Part shown: positions 51,063-62,358 of the stretch, one piece after another | Layout: every line of letters begins with the position of its first letter | Numbering within the stretch: the first letter of the stretch is position 1 | From: Tritrichomonas musculus | Taxonomy: Eukaryota; Parabasalia; Tritrichomonadida; Tritrichomonadidae | Length of the DNA: 64,000 nt | Direction of reading: 5' to 3' | Assembly (NCBI GenBank): GCA_039105265.1 | Contig: JAPFFF010000009.1 | Span: 1,488,001-1,552,000 of the forward strand | Program-made: the position numbers and the translations under genes | The notes under the pieces: model-generated | Databases searched by the model: none | What the model was told of the DNA's origin: nothing | What the model saw: only the letters and a program-made list of their open reading frames with translations

Positions 51063-51739
51063 ACACTGTAATTAATTTTCTTTCCTAAGTTTCCATTTAG
51101 TATATGTGTGTTGACTTTTGAGTAATATATAAAAAAAAATCTTGAGGAGAATAACTTAAATAAAGTATTGTATCTATAACAGTATTAGTTGGAACTAGTT
51201 GTAAGGAAAAGCTTTCCTATTTTTCTGTCGGATTACTAAATAAGGTAGGTAAGAAAATCAAGTAACAATGTAATTTCAAAGATATGCAATTTTATAAAAG
51301 CATGACCAAATTGGAAAAATCTTGCAATTCATGGTATAATACATCGGATGCACATTTGGTGATATCGGTCTTGGGAGTCTAAATGCGATAGTTGGCCTAA
51401 TTTGCTACGATTTTAAGAAAAAAAATATTATTAAACATATATAAAACTTTTTGATAACTTATTTGGTAAATGAAACATGGTTAAAGCTTTCAAAAGATAT
51501 TTAGTGCTAAGTGTCAAAACTATTTTATCTTTAGGTTAAACATGAACTTTTAAATGTCTTTTAATAAATTACTCTCATTTATAAGAGAATGTATTGAATA
51601 ATTTACCAAAACGATCAAAAAACAACTATATTATTTTTCACAGATTTACAAAAAATATTAAGTTCAATTTTGAAAGGATAAGGCCAAAAATCAGGCCTCA
51701 CAATTTTCAACGGTTGTGAATGGCCTTTCCTTACCTACT

Positions 51740-52219
51740 ATGTCTAACGAGGTTATTATCAAAGTACGTGTTTGGGGTGGAGAATCAGGTGTTACAGCTA
51801 AGCTTGCTCCTCGTTTAGGTCCTCTCGGTGTCAACTCAGGTCAAGTTGGTCAACAAGTCGCTAAAGCCACAGAAGCATACAAAGGATATCGTTGCTCAGT
51901 TCAAATCAAAATTGTCGACCGTCAACCAACAATCACAATCCTTCCATCAACATCAACATTACTTATCCATGCGCTTCAAGAACCACATCGTGATCGTAAG
52001 AAGACAAAGAATGTTAAGCATAGCGGAGACTTATCAATTGACACAATTATCGACATTGCAAGACAAATGCAATTTAAGTCCATGTCTAAAACTCTTGCTG
52101 GCACTGTTAAGGAAGTACTTGGAACTGCTCAAGCTATGGGAGCCAGAGTCGATGGACAAAATCCCAAAGCTATCCAAAAGAAGATAACAAACGGAGAACT
52201 CCAGATTCCAAATCAATAA
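51740..52219 (+). CDS. Ribosomal protein uL11 (RPL12)
   Basis: The 159-residue protein matches cytosolic uL11/RPL12 over its length: an N-terminal domain with GGESGVTAKLAPRLGPLGVN and GQQVAKATEAYKGYRCSVQI, the EPHRDRKKTKNVKHSGDLS linker, and the rRNA-binding C-terminal domain (DIARQMQFKSMSKTLAGTVK, GTAQAMGARVDGQ). uL11 forms the base of the P-stalk on the 60S subunit, where translation factors bind. I start at ATG 51740, because the upstream part of the frame has no ATG and the family begins close to this residue. Two GGCC motifs lie 43-58 bp before the start. It converges with the phosphatase gene. Confidence 0.97.
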   Translation: MSNEVIIKVRVWGGESGVTAKLAPRLGPLGVNSGQVGQQVAKATEAYKGYRCSVQIKIVDRQPTITILPSTSTLLIHALQEPHRDRKKTKNVKHSGDLSIDTIIDIARQMQFKSMSKTLAGTVKEVLGTAQAMGARVDGQNPKAIQKKITNGELQIPNQ

Positions 52220-52467
52220 ACATACTCTTTGATTTCTAATTAAAAACAAGTTTTATTTATATTTATTTAATTTTTTTAAAATTTTGAAAAATTATTAATC
52301 ATAAAGAAGTAACAACAATGAGGTTTAAAAAACATAATAAACACAAAGTTTTATATCTATCTAATATAAAACAAGATATAATTTAGAGTACAAGAAAATA
52401 TCAAATTTTGATTGAGTCCATGTAACAAATTAAAACAAAACAAATAATTATATAAATACAATTACAA

Positions 52468-54168
52468 CTATTTCGTTTCTGTAACCTTAGTTACATTATT
52501 GAAGTTTCTCTTTCGGAAAGATGGAAAAGATTCTTCAGTTGGCATATGAATCCCATGAGGCTTTGCTGGAGTCGAAGGTTCACTAGTATTATAAATGTAT
52601 CTTCTTGGACATATCTGCCCTCTAGAATATGATGGAAGAATGGGCTGGATTGGTGATGCTGGTGTAGAAATAGATATCGGCTGAAGTTCATGATCTTCGG
52701 AAAAATCTGGGGAAAGCGGTGAGGGATTTGATTCAGGCGTCTCATTATTACTTGTATCAACTTGAAGCTCATCATTATTCTCTTTTGAAAGTGGAAAACG
52801 ACGTGGAGATGGTGCGTTTCGTCCAAGACTAACAGATTTCCTCTTCATAACAGATGGTTGAAGAGTTGGGATACTACTTTGGAAGCTTGGCGACTTTTTA
52901 ATTGCTGAGTCACGACGACCTGTTATTGATCGTTTTGGATCAATAGTACTCAATCTTCTTTTTGGTAAAGTATTGGCCATCCCAATACTAAAGCCAGTAG
53001 CTGATGGTGATATTTTTGATGGCCTACGTGCCATATTGTCAGGAATTGAACCACTCATTCTCCTGAAAGATGGAAAATCGTTACCAATTCGACCTCCAAC
53101 AGGCACTCTATCTAATGATGGAAGAGATTGCATTGTTAGTGAGGCATGCGATGGTTCTTTTATATTTGGAGAAGGAATGAATATAAGTTCGTTTTCACTC
53201 TCAACGAAAGCCGCTTGATCACGTCTGAAATAAACTAGTGGCGCGAATGTAAAAGATTTTCTGGTTTTGTCTTTATTGAGTTGCAAAACACCACTTTTAT
53301 TATTAAGCATTCCACAATAGTTTGATGCAGAAAAAACAGTAGCTATTTTACCTTTTAATTGTTGTTGCACTCCTGAGTCGATAGATTCATGACCTCGAAC
53401 AACAAAATCAAGGACTTGTGATTGAAGAAATCTGGAAAGAGCTTCAGAACCAAAGAGATATCCAGAACCACGTGCTGATGGCGCATAAGTATCAATATTA
53501 GGAGATGGATCAGACCAAACAATACTCATAATGATATCATCGTCGTATCCATACAAAGGCCGCTTAATATCTGATATTTGTCCAAGAGTATTAAAAGATG
53601 GTCCAATACCTCCATGAACACAAAGAATTGAATCATTTACAAGAGCCGCTAAAGGCATATATGCAAAACAGTCCTCAAAAGATGTCAAAACATTTTCTTC
53701 TGGGTAAATTGAAGAGAGTTCATTTGAAAAGCCACATCTCGTAAACATTTCGGAAAATTCATGGTTTCCACGGATTATAAAAATATTTGAAGGAAATAAA
53801 ACCTTTAAGATCAGAACCAAAGTGATAGTTTCTGTTGAAAAGTCGCCACGATCAACAAAATCACCAAGGAAAAGATAATTTCTATCTGGCGGCTCACCCA
53901 ATAAATTTAAAATTCTGAAAAGATCTAAAATTTGACCGTGCAAATCACCAACTACAGTAACATCATCGTTTATAACTATCATATTAGGCTCCTTTTTAAA
54001 AATTTTTGTTGCTTCATCACATAAAGATCTTAGAATAGGCGGAGGTACCAAAGGCAGTATTAATTTTACCTTTTCTGATTCATAATCTTCGACAACATGC
54101 GAAAAAATACCTTGATAAATTCTATAAATTTCGTTAAAATTTGATGTAGCTTGCGCGGGATTTATCAT
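52468..54168 (-). CDS. Ser/Thr protein phosphatase, PPP family, with long tail
   Basis: The 566-residue protein has a PPP catalytic core at about 30-310: GDLHG at 74-78, GDFVDRG at 102-108, RGNHEF at 133-138, HGGIGP, and RGHES near 250, with FSASNYCG near 280. These bind the two metal ions and carry out phosphate removal. It resembles the PP1/PP2A/calcineurin core but is not a clean member of one subfamily; the usual FGFYDEC-type region reads FSNELSSIYPEE. The C-terminal 200 residues are Ser/Pro/Arg-rich and disordered, with several basic SP/TP sites (for example RRLSTIDPKRSITGRR), suited to regulation by phosphorylation. All catalytic residues visible are intact. ATG at 54166-54168 is the first in frame. 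Confidence 0.92.
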   Translation of the reverse strand: MINPAQATSNFNEIYRIYQGIFSHVVEDYESEKVKLILPLVPPPILRSLCDEATKIFKKEPNMIVINDDVTVVGDLHGQILDLFRILNLLGEPPDRNYLFLGDFVDRGDFSTETITLVLILKVLFPSNIFIIRGNHEFSEMFTRCGFSNELSSIYPEENVLTSFEDCFAYMPLAALVNDSILCVHGGIGPSFNTLGQISDIKRPLYGYDDDIIMSIVWSDPSPNIDTYAPSARGSGYLFGSEALSRFLQSQVLDFVVRGHESIDSGVQQQLKGKIATVFSASNYCGMLNNKSGVLQLNKDKTRKSFTFAPLVYFRRDQAAFVESENELIFIPSPNIKEPSHASLTMQSLPSLDRVPVGGRIGNDFPSFRRMSGSIPDNMARRPSKISPSATGFSIGMANTLPKRRLSTIDPKRSITGRRDSAIKKSPSFQSSIPTLQPSVMKRKSVSLGRNAPSPRRFPLSKENNDELQVDTSNNETPESNPSPLSPDFSEDHELQPISISTPASPIQPILPSYSRGQICPRRYIYNTSEPSTPAKPHGIHMPTEESFPSFRKRNFNNVTKVTETK

Positions 54169-55447
54169 TTATTATTTGAATTTTCAATAGAGTTCAAAAG
54201 TATAGAATTTTATTTATACATTTTAGAAAATTAAAAGAAATTCACCTATAATTAGCGCTGGTTTTGAATTATCAAAATCTTTGTCTTTCAAATTTTGCAC
54301 TATATGATTAGTTTCAAAACTTTGGTTTTATAAAAATTGAATTATCATCAATTTCTATTGGGATTTATGTTTTTTTATCAAAATAAAAAAAATAAAAAAA
54401 CTTTTTATTGCTTTGGAATTGAATGATAGATTTCAGAAAATTTTCAGTTTTTTATCATCCCGAATAAAATTCTTGAATATCTACATTAATATAATAGATT
54501 AAAGTATATTTAATTGCTAATTATTGCATTTATTATTTTGTATGTTGTAAAATCAATATTACATGAAAATATTCAAGTTTCATCAAAATAACTGACTTTT
54601 TTTTTAACAATAACCATCATTCCAGAATTCTGAATATTCAAATATTATTGTATAACAAATTTAGTAAAAATGAATGGAATAGATTCATGAAATATTAAAA
54701 GAAATGACTTCCTTAAGATATAATTTTTTGATTAGGATTTAAAATTGAATAAAATATCATTTTTAAAAATTTTTTTATTGAATACTTTTAACTGATTTTT
54801 ATGAATTCTTTTAAATGTATAAAAGCAAATATAAAGATACTTATGTTAAAAAAAATTAGAATAATATTTTCAATTTGAAATAAATAAAAAATTGTGTTAA
54901 TACTTTCAAATAAACCATTTTTTCCGATTATTTTGAAAAGTAAATTTAAATGTTATCAATACCTACTAGTTATTTAAAGAAATAAGTATACGATATAAAG
55001 CAATTATTACATTTTATAAAATATTGTAAAATTAAGAACACATGATAATTAGTTTGCCCTTTATTTGATTCAACAAGTTTGATATGTGAACATTTAAAAT
55101 CGATTCTTTTTTCATATTCAATTTGAATATGCTTTTTATAAAGACGATGGATTAAATTTTCGAATAATAATTAAACTAATAATATAGTTATTCAAATTCT
55201 TCTGGGCTTATTATTGATAATATTAAATGAATTAAAATGACAACAGTGCATATTTTGAATATCATAACATGAGTAAGTTTATATTGTTCATTTTATATAC
55301 AGATTTAGATTTTAACAAAAACTGATAAACTTCATAAAAACATATATACTGAAATCACAGAATATGATCCAAGTTAGATTACTAACAATATATAGAAATA
55401 TATCAATAAATAGATTGTTATAACAAAAGCTTTAAAACTTTTTTTAA
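54169..55447. other. AT-rich spacer
   Basis: About 1.3 kb without a gene. No TIR pair or tandem repeat was found on reading. It is one of the most uniform AT stretches in the window. Confidence 0.5.
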
Positions 55448-55879
55448 TTAATAACATGGATAAATAATATGACCAGAGAATAAGTTTGGAGATAATAAGT
55501 AATTTTCGTTTATTTTGGTGGCGCAAACTTTTGACGAGTTAGTACTTGTTCTTGTTAATATCTGATTAATTCCATATTGTTTCATTCTTTTGGCCTTTTG
55601 AATGGATTTTTCTGGAGTGTCTCTCAGGCTGAAAAAGATATCTTCATTAGTTGAAAAATCAAATTGAAATAGCTCAACACAGTCAGAATTGTCTGTCAAG
55701 GCGGCAAAAATTTCATTGATATTTATTGTTTTTATATCAATAGAGTATAATTTTGGGTTAGGAATATCTGTAATAAATGAAAAAATTTGTTTCAATCCAA
55801 CTTGGCTATATTTTGAATCTTCAGATATTGACTCAATTGCTTTAATAACTAATTCCCAAATTCTCACTCTTCTTTCCAT
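55448..55879 (-). CDS. Small uncharacterised protein
   Basis: 143 residues with gene-like composition: MERRVRIWELVIKAIESISE at the start, then KYSQVGLKQIFSFI, NEIFAALTDNSDCVELFQFD and DTPEKSIQKAKRMKQYGINQ. It has no signal peptide or TM and appears to be a small alpha-beta domain followed by a polar tail. I do not recognise it. ATG at 55877-55879 is the first in frame. It lies 300 bp past the TKL-type kinase relic on the same strand, and could itself be a fragment. Confidence 0.55.
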   Translation of the reverse strand: MERRVRIWELVIKAIESISEDSKYSQVGLKQIFSFITDIPNPKLYSIDIKTININEIFAALTDNSDCVELFQFDFSTNEDIFFSLRDTPEKSIQKAKRMKQYGINQILTRTSTNSSKVCATKINENYLLSPNLFSGHIIYPCY

Positions 55880-56369
55880 GAATGCAATTTATTTACATAA
55901 ACGTACCAATTTATTTTTTTCAACGATTTTTTTTTTGAATGAGGGAACGTTTAATATTTGAGAAACTCGCCTTCAAAGAAAAAGTTGATATTTGAGGGTA
56001 TTATAAAGAAAATTAAATGTATTTTTTACAATTCTATTCAATTTAATGATTTGTTACAGCCTTTTCAAGATTAGTTTTCAGTATAGAAAATTAAAAATTA
56101 CATTTAACCTTCCATACCAACCACTAAAGATGCTCCAATTGCCAATTTCAAGATATTATCCATTATACTGTCATTATGATATATATGTAACTAATACTAA
56201 ATTTTTAATATGAAAAAATATTTATATTTATTATCTATTAATACAATAAAGTAAATTTAGAATGATTGTTTAGCTAACATATAATTTAATTTCTCAAATA
56301 CATTTTAAAATTAAAGCTATTTTATTAATATATGTTTAGATATATTATTTGGTATTACTTCATCATCTT

Positions 56370-57596
56370 CATTTTCTGGTATTTTTCTCATGGGAAATAA
56401 AGCCAACTACTCGACAAATGCTTGGATGATCAATACTCATAAGAACGTCAACTTCTTTCATTGAATTTTGGAGCTTTTTGAATGCTTCTTTATGGTCAAA
56501 CTGTTTTGATGACTTTCTAATACATTACTTGTGAGCTTCTCTTATCAATGACTTTGAATGCTACTGATGTTGCTCCTTTTCCAATCTTCTTCACGGCTTT
56601 TTGATTTACTTCGTCTTCTTCATCTATCAAAAAGTTAATCTCTTTGAGTATATTTGGCGGTTTCTTTTGAATTAATATTATGGTTGCTTTCAGCCTGCTT
56701 GTGAATGCTGTATCTTTAATGTCAAATGGTTGGACCGCTTCATTTCTGTCGATGTGACTCTCTAGAAATCTGATCTGATTCATCTAGATTGAAATGCCAC
56801 TTTGACTTCTTTTCTTATTGGCTTCTTCCTTCAATTCCTTAATTTCCTTATCTTTTTTTCAATTAGTGTTTTCAATCTTTCAATCTCATAATAATATGAA
56901 TATTTTAGATTTCTATCGAGATCGACAATATACTTCATTGATTTAACAAAATCTAAATTTTATTCAGGCTCATCTGTATCAATTCGTTCTTGATATTCAT
57001 GAAGTTGATCTAAATCTGTTTTGACTCCATATTCTTCAAGAGCATACTTATCATCTTTTAGTTTTTCAATGATTTGATTGAAAGTAAGTCTTTCTGAAGG
57101 AAGTTGCTTCCAGCAATCTTGAATTAATTCCCAATAAACATCAGGACATTCTTCATGCTTTTTCGGCCTAAGTCCACGAGCAATTTTCATCACATATTGT
57201 TGTGATGACCTAATTGGTTTACCATCAGCATATAAAGAAGAAATGCGTATGAATAAACATCGACTGACACACCATATGCTTCATCATCATCCATAAAACA
57301 TTCTGGCGCTTCATAGAATGGTTTTGCAAGTACTAATAAATTAAAATCATAATTGTCTTCAATTACATTAGCAAGACCAAAGTCAAATTTCGAAGGCATG
57401 GAATACATATTTCACTAAGAATATTCTTCTGCTTTTTTAATTTGGAGATTTGGAATAAAATTTTTAACGCAGTTTCTTTTCCTGTTTTCTTATCAATGGC
57501 CATGAAAACGTCTCTAAAATTACCCTTTCCAATTTGATTTTTGATTTCGTAATCTACTAATTCAACAAGGACATCATTAAAAATATCTCTTGACAT
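56370..57596 (-). pseudogene. Decayed protein-kinase locus (two kinase relics)
   Basis: Reading down the minus strand: MSRDIFNDVLVELVDYEIKN, QIGKGNFRDVFMAIDKKTGK and ALKIL (N-lobe; 57596-57430), then a jump straight to FDFGLAN, KPFYEAPECF and VDVYSYAFLLYML (57408-57190), and a C-lobe end DVYWELIQDCWKQLPSERLT (57193-56960). The region with the HRD catalytic loop is missing, so about 100 codons have been lost. From 56783 a second N-lobe begins, KIGKGATSVAFKVIDKRSSQ, and continues in another frame to VDVLMSIDHPSICRVVG (to about 56380), with no catalytic part. The style matches trichomonad TKL kinases. At least four frame breaks are seen. It is a host pseudogene, possibly from two neighbouring kinase genes. 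Confidence 0.75.
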
Positions 57597-58276
57597 TTTG
57601 AGAATTTAGAATGAAAAGAGAGCAATCATTTACTTCTCCACTTTTTGAATGAAAACTCTTAACAATAACAAAAATAGCTATTCGAACTTTGTGCGCTGCA
57701 TATTCTATTTATTTTAAAAGTATATGACTCATTACTCATGATAATTCATGTAATAATGCATTTTCTTTCAATATTTGAAAATAATTATGCAAAAATACTG
57801 TATTTGGAAATACTCAATTTTTTTCTTAACTTTTATAGAAATAGATTTTATCAAAAACTGCTTGTATTTTATGACCAAATTAATAAAATTATATGTAAAA
57901 AGATATTTATAAACATAAAATGATACAAAAATTATATAATAAAAAAAGAAGAATTAAATAAAAAATTATTGATGTTTTTTTAGCTAATTTTTATTTCAAT
58001 GTATCATTTGAGCGAAGCTCAAAAAGTGGGCGCCATAAAATCGTAAGTCAGAGGAAAAATGATATTTTTAATCATTGGAATTAATTCCCTTCGATTAAAA
58101 ATCAATATTGATCAAATAAATTGATTTTTAACTTATTATATAAATAAATTTTTATAAAAGGAAAAAAAACGCGTTTTATTAAATTACGTAATTACAATAC
58201 TTTCACAAATTTTCAATGATTGCATAATTAATAAAGTACTGAAAAAAATACAATAATTTTCTGGCCAAATATAAAT
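57597..58276. other. Spacer before the GRP170-like gene
   Basis: 680 bp, AT-rich. TTTGAGC-GAA-GCTCAAA at 58007-58023 is a short GAA-loop hairpin. A GGCC motif lies at 58263-58266, only 11-14 bp from the next start. Confidence 0.5.
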
Positions 58277-61200
58277 ATGTTTCTCCCATTTTTAGTAGTA
58301 TTCTCATTTTCATCAATTTATTCTCTTGATATCGGATCACAAAATATTCGAGTTGCATCTAGTGTTACAGGTAAACCAGTAGAAATTAAGCTTAACGATA
58401 GAGATCATAGATCCACCGAAAACTACTTGGCTTTTCCTTTATCAGAAAAACTTGAAAAATTCGAAAAAGTAAATTGGCTTATTGGTTCAGATGCCGAAAG
58501 AATATCTATGGTTAATTCTTCATACGGATTCTCAAATCCGTTTGCCAAACTTTGGACACCAGATAAATATGATTTTAACGGTCTTCATCCAGTTACTCTA
58601 GCTGCAACTGCATTATATCAACATATGAAAAGCATTAAGATGAAAAACGATAAATTAACTCTCATAGTTCCGACTTATGCTTCACCACAATATCGCGAAT
58701 TACTTTACCTTACAGCAAAAGTTACTGGATATAAATCAACTTCAATCTTAGATTCAAGCACAGCAGTTGCTACCTATTATTCAATTGAAAGAATTAAGAA
58801 AGGATCTAGGAAACCAATTACAATTTTATTTGTTGATATTGGAGCTGAAAACGCTGATTATAGTTTATGGAAATACCGACCTTTAGGCGAAAAATTATTT
58901 ATGGAGCTCCTTCAATATCGTCATAGTGGACAAGTAGGCGGCGGATATGTTGATAGACTTCTTCTAAATCTTATTGAACCATTACTTGGACGTAAATTAG
59001 TTCGATCAGAGCGATATATCGTTATGAAAGCACTTCGAAAGGCGAAAGAACATCTTGTCAATCAAACATCGACTACGATCAACTTCAACGAAGATTTTGG
59101 TAAGTATATAACGTTAAACCAATCTGATGTTCAAAGATTAACAGCGAATATGACTGAAAAAATCATTGATTTAATAGGAGATATGACTCCACCTGATGAA
59201 ATTGAATTGATTGGAGGATCCTCTCGTCTACAAGTTTTTATTGATGCAATAACAACAGCTTTCCCAAACATTCCTGTTCGCCGATCATTAAACTCTGATG
59301 AAGCAGCAGCTCTTGGTGGTGCTTATTTCACAGCATTAAGAACCGGCACCATCATTGGATCAAAAATTGAATTAAAGAAACCAGCAATTTTTGGTCTTAA
59401 CTCTACTATTGATGGCCAAGAAGTTGAGATTTACCAACCAGGAGATACAATCAAAGATAGGAAATTCATAATGTATGGAAATCGCACCAGGATAGTTAAA
59501 AATTATTTAGATCTTGATGTTTATGACGATTTTGTTATCAATTCAACAAATTTCAACAAAACCAATAAAGAATTTAACGAAGTTTTGATTCAAGGTATCG
59601 AAAAAGCACTTAAACAAGTTAGTGGAATAATGCTCAACAATAGCCAACCCGTGATCAGTCTAAAATATGGTTTATCCCCAGAGTTGGATTGTTTTGATCT
59701 TATTGACGCAAGCCTTGTTGTTAATATCACTTCAAAACATCGAACAAGATCTTCAGTTTTAAAAGATGCCAAAGTTCCACAAAAAGAAGTAAAATTATAT
59801 CTTCTCTCAATTCCATCAGATAAACGCTTTAGAATTCCAGAAAACACATCGACTTTCTTAAAGGCAATGATTAATGCTGATGAAGATAGATTGAAAATGG
59901 AAGAGAATTGCCATAAGCTTGAAACCTTTATAATTGAAACCAGAGATGCTGCACAATATGATGACGAAATGTTTAGAGTAACAACCGAAGATGAAAGAAA
60001 ATTAATTATTAAGAATCTTGACGAAGCACGTGTAGAAATTGATTGCACAAATCTTTCCAAAGAAGAAACTTCAGACAGCATTGATCGAAAATTAAGAAAC
60101 CTCCGCGCATCGTTTTTAGATCCAATTGAAAGATATGAAGATGCAATTAAAAGACCTAATGCTCTCATAAAACTACATGCTGCGCTTGATCGTGCAGAAG
60201 CTGCTCGTAAATCTGCGCTTTGCGATAATGAAACACTTGAAGAATTCAATAAATATTTAAATGAAACATACGACAAATTGGAAAAAATGGAAAATGATAA
60301 ACCTCTTGATCAGCCTTCATTTCCAGTGAGTGAGATAAAAGAACGAGAGAAAGAGCTTCTTAAAAAGATACCAGAAGTCAAACGAGCTGCCAAAAAGAAA
60401 GAAGTTATAAACTTTTCATCATCAAACACAACAGATATGGATGATGATGAATATGAACGTCTTAAGAATGTTGGAATTTCAGTTCAAAAACCTAAAAAGA
60501 AAGCCAAAAAAGATATTGATCCAGAAATTATCAAACTAAAGGAAAAACGAATTTATGAACTCGAAAAAGAACAAAACTTTTCAAGAGGAGCATTTAATAA
60601 TTCACGTCGCCTTTTCCATCAAAGAAAGCAAAAATTCGAAAAGGAGCATAATTTGCAACTAGATCCATGGAAGCCACCTGATGAGGAAGCTTGTCGAAAC
60701 ACATTTAGACGATATGAAGGCTATCTAAACAGGAAGAAAGAAAGAGCTGAAAAGATTAGACTAAAGAAAGAAAAAATCAAGAGAGAGCGAGAAGAAGAAA
60801 GATTACGCATTGAAGCCGAAAAGAATCGCCCACCTACTCCAACACTCTCACCAGAAGAAGCTAAACGGGTTCAAAAGATTCAAGAAGAAGAGGAGAGAAA
60901 GAAAAAAGAAGAAGAAGAAAATATTGAAAGAATTAAAAACGAAACAGACTTATTCAAACAAATCGGATCTACAATGTTTGATTATGATGAACTTAACGGA
61001 GAAGATGAAGAAGCTTTATACAAGAAATATAAGACTCTTAAGAAGAAATTTGAACATGACCGAAGTGAACGATTTGATGATGATGAGAAAAGAGAGGCTT
61101 ACATGGAAGAAAGGAAAAACTACGAAGATTTAAGAAGGAGGTTTGAAAATGATCCAGAAAGAAAGAGGAAAGAATTAGAAAAGAAGAAATTAGCAAAGAA

Positions 61201-62023
61201 GAAGAGAGAGGAAAAACAAGCTAAAGAAGATGAAAAGACTGAATTAGATATTAGAATTGAAGATCTTGAAATTGACCAAAGAAGACTTACTCGTGATTTA
61301 GAATTATTAAAGCAAGATATTCAAGATTTCGACAAATTAGAAAAATCAATTATTCGTAAGGAACTTCATGATATTCGTAAGAAAAAAAGAAGAGAAGAGA
61401 GAGAAAAGAAAAAGATTGAAAAGAGAAGTCGTACTTGGGATCAAAGAGCTCATGACCTTCTTAGTAATTCTGAAACTGAAACTGAATCTGAATCACCAAC
61501 ATCCTTCTATGATGAAATTCCAGATTACTCTGAATTAGATTATAACGACATTGATAGGTATAGATATGATTCTTCTTCAAGTGAAGATGAAGAAGAAGCT
61601 AAAAGAAAGAAAAAAGAAGCAAAAGGCGATGAAATTGACGATAGCGATGTTGAATTGACTTCTGAATCTTCGAGTTCTTCTTCGGAATCACACGAAGAAC
61701 ACGAAAGAGAAAGGAAAGCTGACTTTGAAATAGAACAGAAAGAGAGGGAAAAGCAAAAGGTTAGGCATTTAATTGATCCAGATACATTTAAATTCAACTA
61801 TACCAAAGATGAAATTAGAGAAATGAAGAAGAATGGTTTCAAAATCCCAGCACCCAAGACGCTTTATAGAAAAAGATTTGAGGATAGGTTCGTTGATTAT
61901 GAAGAAAAATATAATGCTAAAAAGAGAGAGAAAAATAAGAAGCCTCCTTTGAACCCAGATGACCATTATATAACAAGAAGAGAAAATCAATTTGATGAAA
62001 TCGGTGAAGATCTCGAACTTTAA
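58277..62023 (+). CDS. HSP70-superfamily ER chaperone (GRP170/HYOU1/Lhs1-like) with long tail
   Basis: The 1248-residue protein has a signal peptide (1-16) and an HSP70-type ATPase: LDIGSQNIRVA at 17-27, FVDIGAENADYSLW at 185-198, GGSSRLQVF at 313-321 and DEAAALGGAYF at 341-351. Then come a beta-type substrate domain and a helical lid region (to about 730), with several N-glycosylation sites (NQTS, NSTN, NKT). GRP170-type chaperones serve as exchange factors for BiP and as holdases in the ER lumen. After about 740 a further 500 residues are very rich in Lys, Glu, Arg and Asp, mostly coiled coil, with Ser/Glu clusters (for example SSSSSSESHEE). This tail exceeds usual family length (about 900-1000 total). 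No KDEL is seen; it ends in EDLEL, which may or may not act as a retention signal. Confidence 0.87.
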   Translation: MFLPFLVVFSFSSIYSLDIGSQNIRVASSVTGKPVEIKLNDRDHRSTENYLAFPLSEKLEKFEKVNWLIGSDAERISMVNSSYGFSNPFAKLWTPDKYDFNGLHPVTLAATALYQHMKSIKMKNDKLTLIVPTYASPQYRELLYLTAKVTGYKSTSILDSSTAVATYYSIERIKKGSRKPITILFVDIGAENADYSLWKYRPLGEKLFMELLQYRHSGQVGGGYVDRLLLNLIEPLLGRKLVRSERYIVMKALRKAKEHLVNQTSTTINFNEDFGKYITLNQSDVQRLTANMTEKIIDLIGDMTPPDEIELIGGSSRLQVFIDAITTAFPNIPVRRSLNSDEAAALGGAYFTALRTGTIIGSKIELKKPAIFGLNSTIDGQEVEIYQPGDTIKDRKFIMYGNRTRIVKNYLDLDVYDDFVINSTNFNKTNKEFNEVLIQGIEKALKQVSGIMLNNSQPVISLKYGLSPELDCFDLIDASLVVNITSKHRTRSSVLKDAKVPQKEVKLYLLSIPSDKRFRIPENTSTFLKAMINADEDRLKMEENCHKLETFIIETRDAAQYDDEMFRVTTEDERKLIIKNLDEARVEIDCTNLSKEETSDSIDRKLRNLRASFLDPIERYEDAIKRPNALIKLHAALDRAEAARKSALCDNETLEEFNKYLNETYDKLEKMENDKPLDQPSFPVSEIKEREKELLKKIPEVKRAAKKKEVINFSSSNTTDMDDDEYERLKNVGISVQKPKKKAKKDIDPEIIKLKEKRIYELEKEQNFSRGAFNNSRRLFHQRKQKFEKEHNLQLDPWKPPDEEACRNTFRRYEGYLNRKKERAEKIRLKKEKIKREREEERLRIEAEKNRPPTPTLSPEEAKRVQKIQEEEERKKKEEEENIERIKNETDLFKQIGSTMFDYDELNGEDEEALYKKYKTLKKKFEHDRSERFDDDEKREAYMEERKNYEDLRRRFENDPERKRKELEKKKLAKKKREEKQAKEDEKTELDIRIEDLEIDQRRLTRDLELLKQDIQDFDKLEKSIIRKELHDIRKKKRREEREKKKIEKRSRTWDQRAHDLLSNSETETESESPTSFYDEIPDYSELDYNDIDRYRYDSSSSEDEEEAKRKKKEAKGDEIDDSDVELTSESSSSSSESHEEHERERKADFEIEQKEREKQKVRHLIDPDTFKFNYTKDEIREMKKNGFKIPAPKTLYRKRFEDRFVDYEEKYNAKKREKNKKPPLNPDDHYITRRENQFDEIGEDLEL

Positions 62024-62358
62024 AATTTTATTTTTTTATTTTTTTTTTTTATCTGTTTAAATTTTATTATTTCTAAACCAAACCAAAAAGTTTAAATTGC
62101 AGCATTATGCTTCTTTACTTAAAGACTTTTTTTTTTTTTATTAATAAAACTGAACTTTACTTAAAAAAGACATATATAATTATTAAGAAGATATTTGTTC
62201 ATACCATTATCAAAAAGTTGTTAAAAAAAAGAAAACATTTGCAATATATATTTTATTTTAGCCATAGAGAACACTGAAAACAAATGGAATTGCATATTTT
62301 AATTGAATACTTAGTTTCTGGCTTCAAAATAACATGGTATTTTTAAAAAAATTAACAA
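62024..62358. other. Convergent 3' spacer
   Basis: 335 bp between two genes whose 3' ends face each other. It holds two long T-runs and no gene. Confidence 0.6.

Noticed and set aside
59590-60276. 228-codon open frame antisense to the GRP170-like gene
   Set aside because: A shadow of the Lys/Glu/Asp-rich coding strand; Ser/Leu-rich with no motif.
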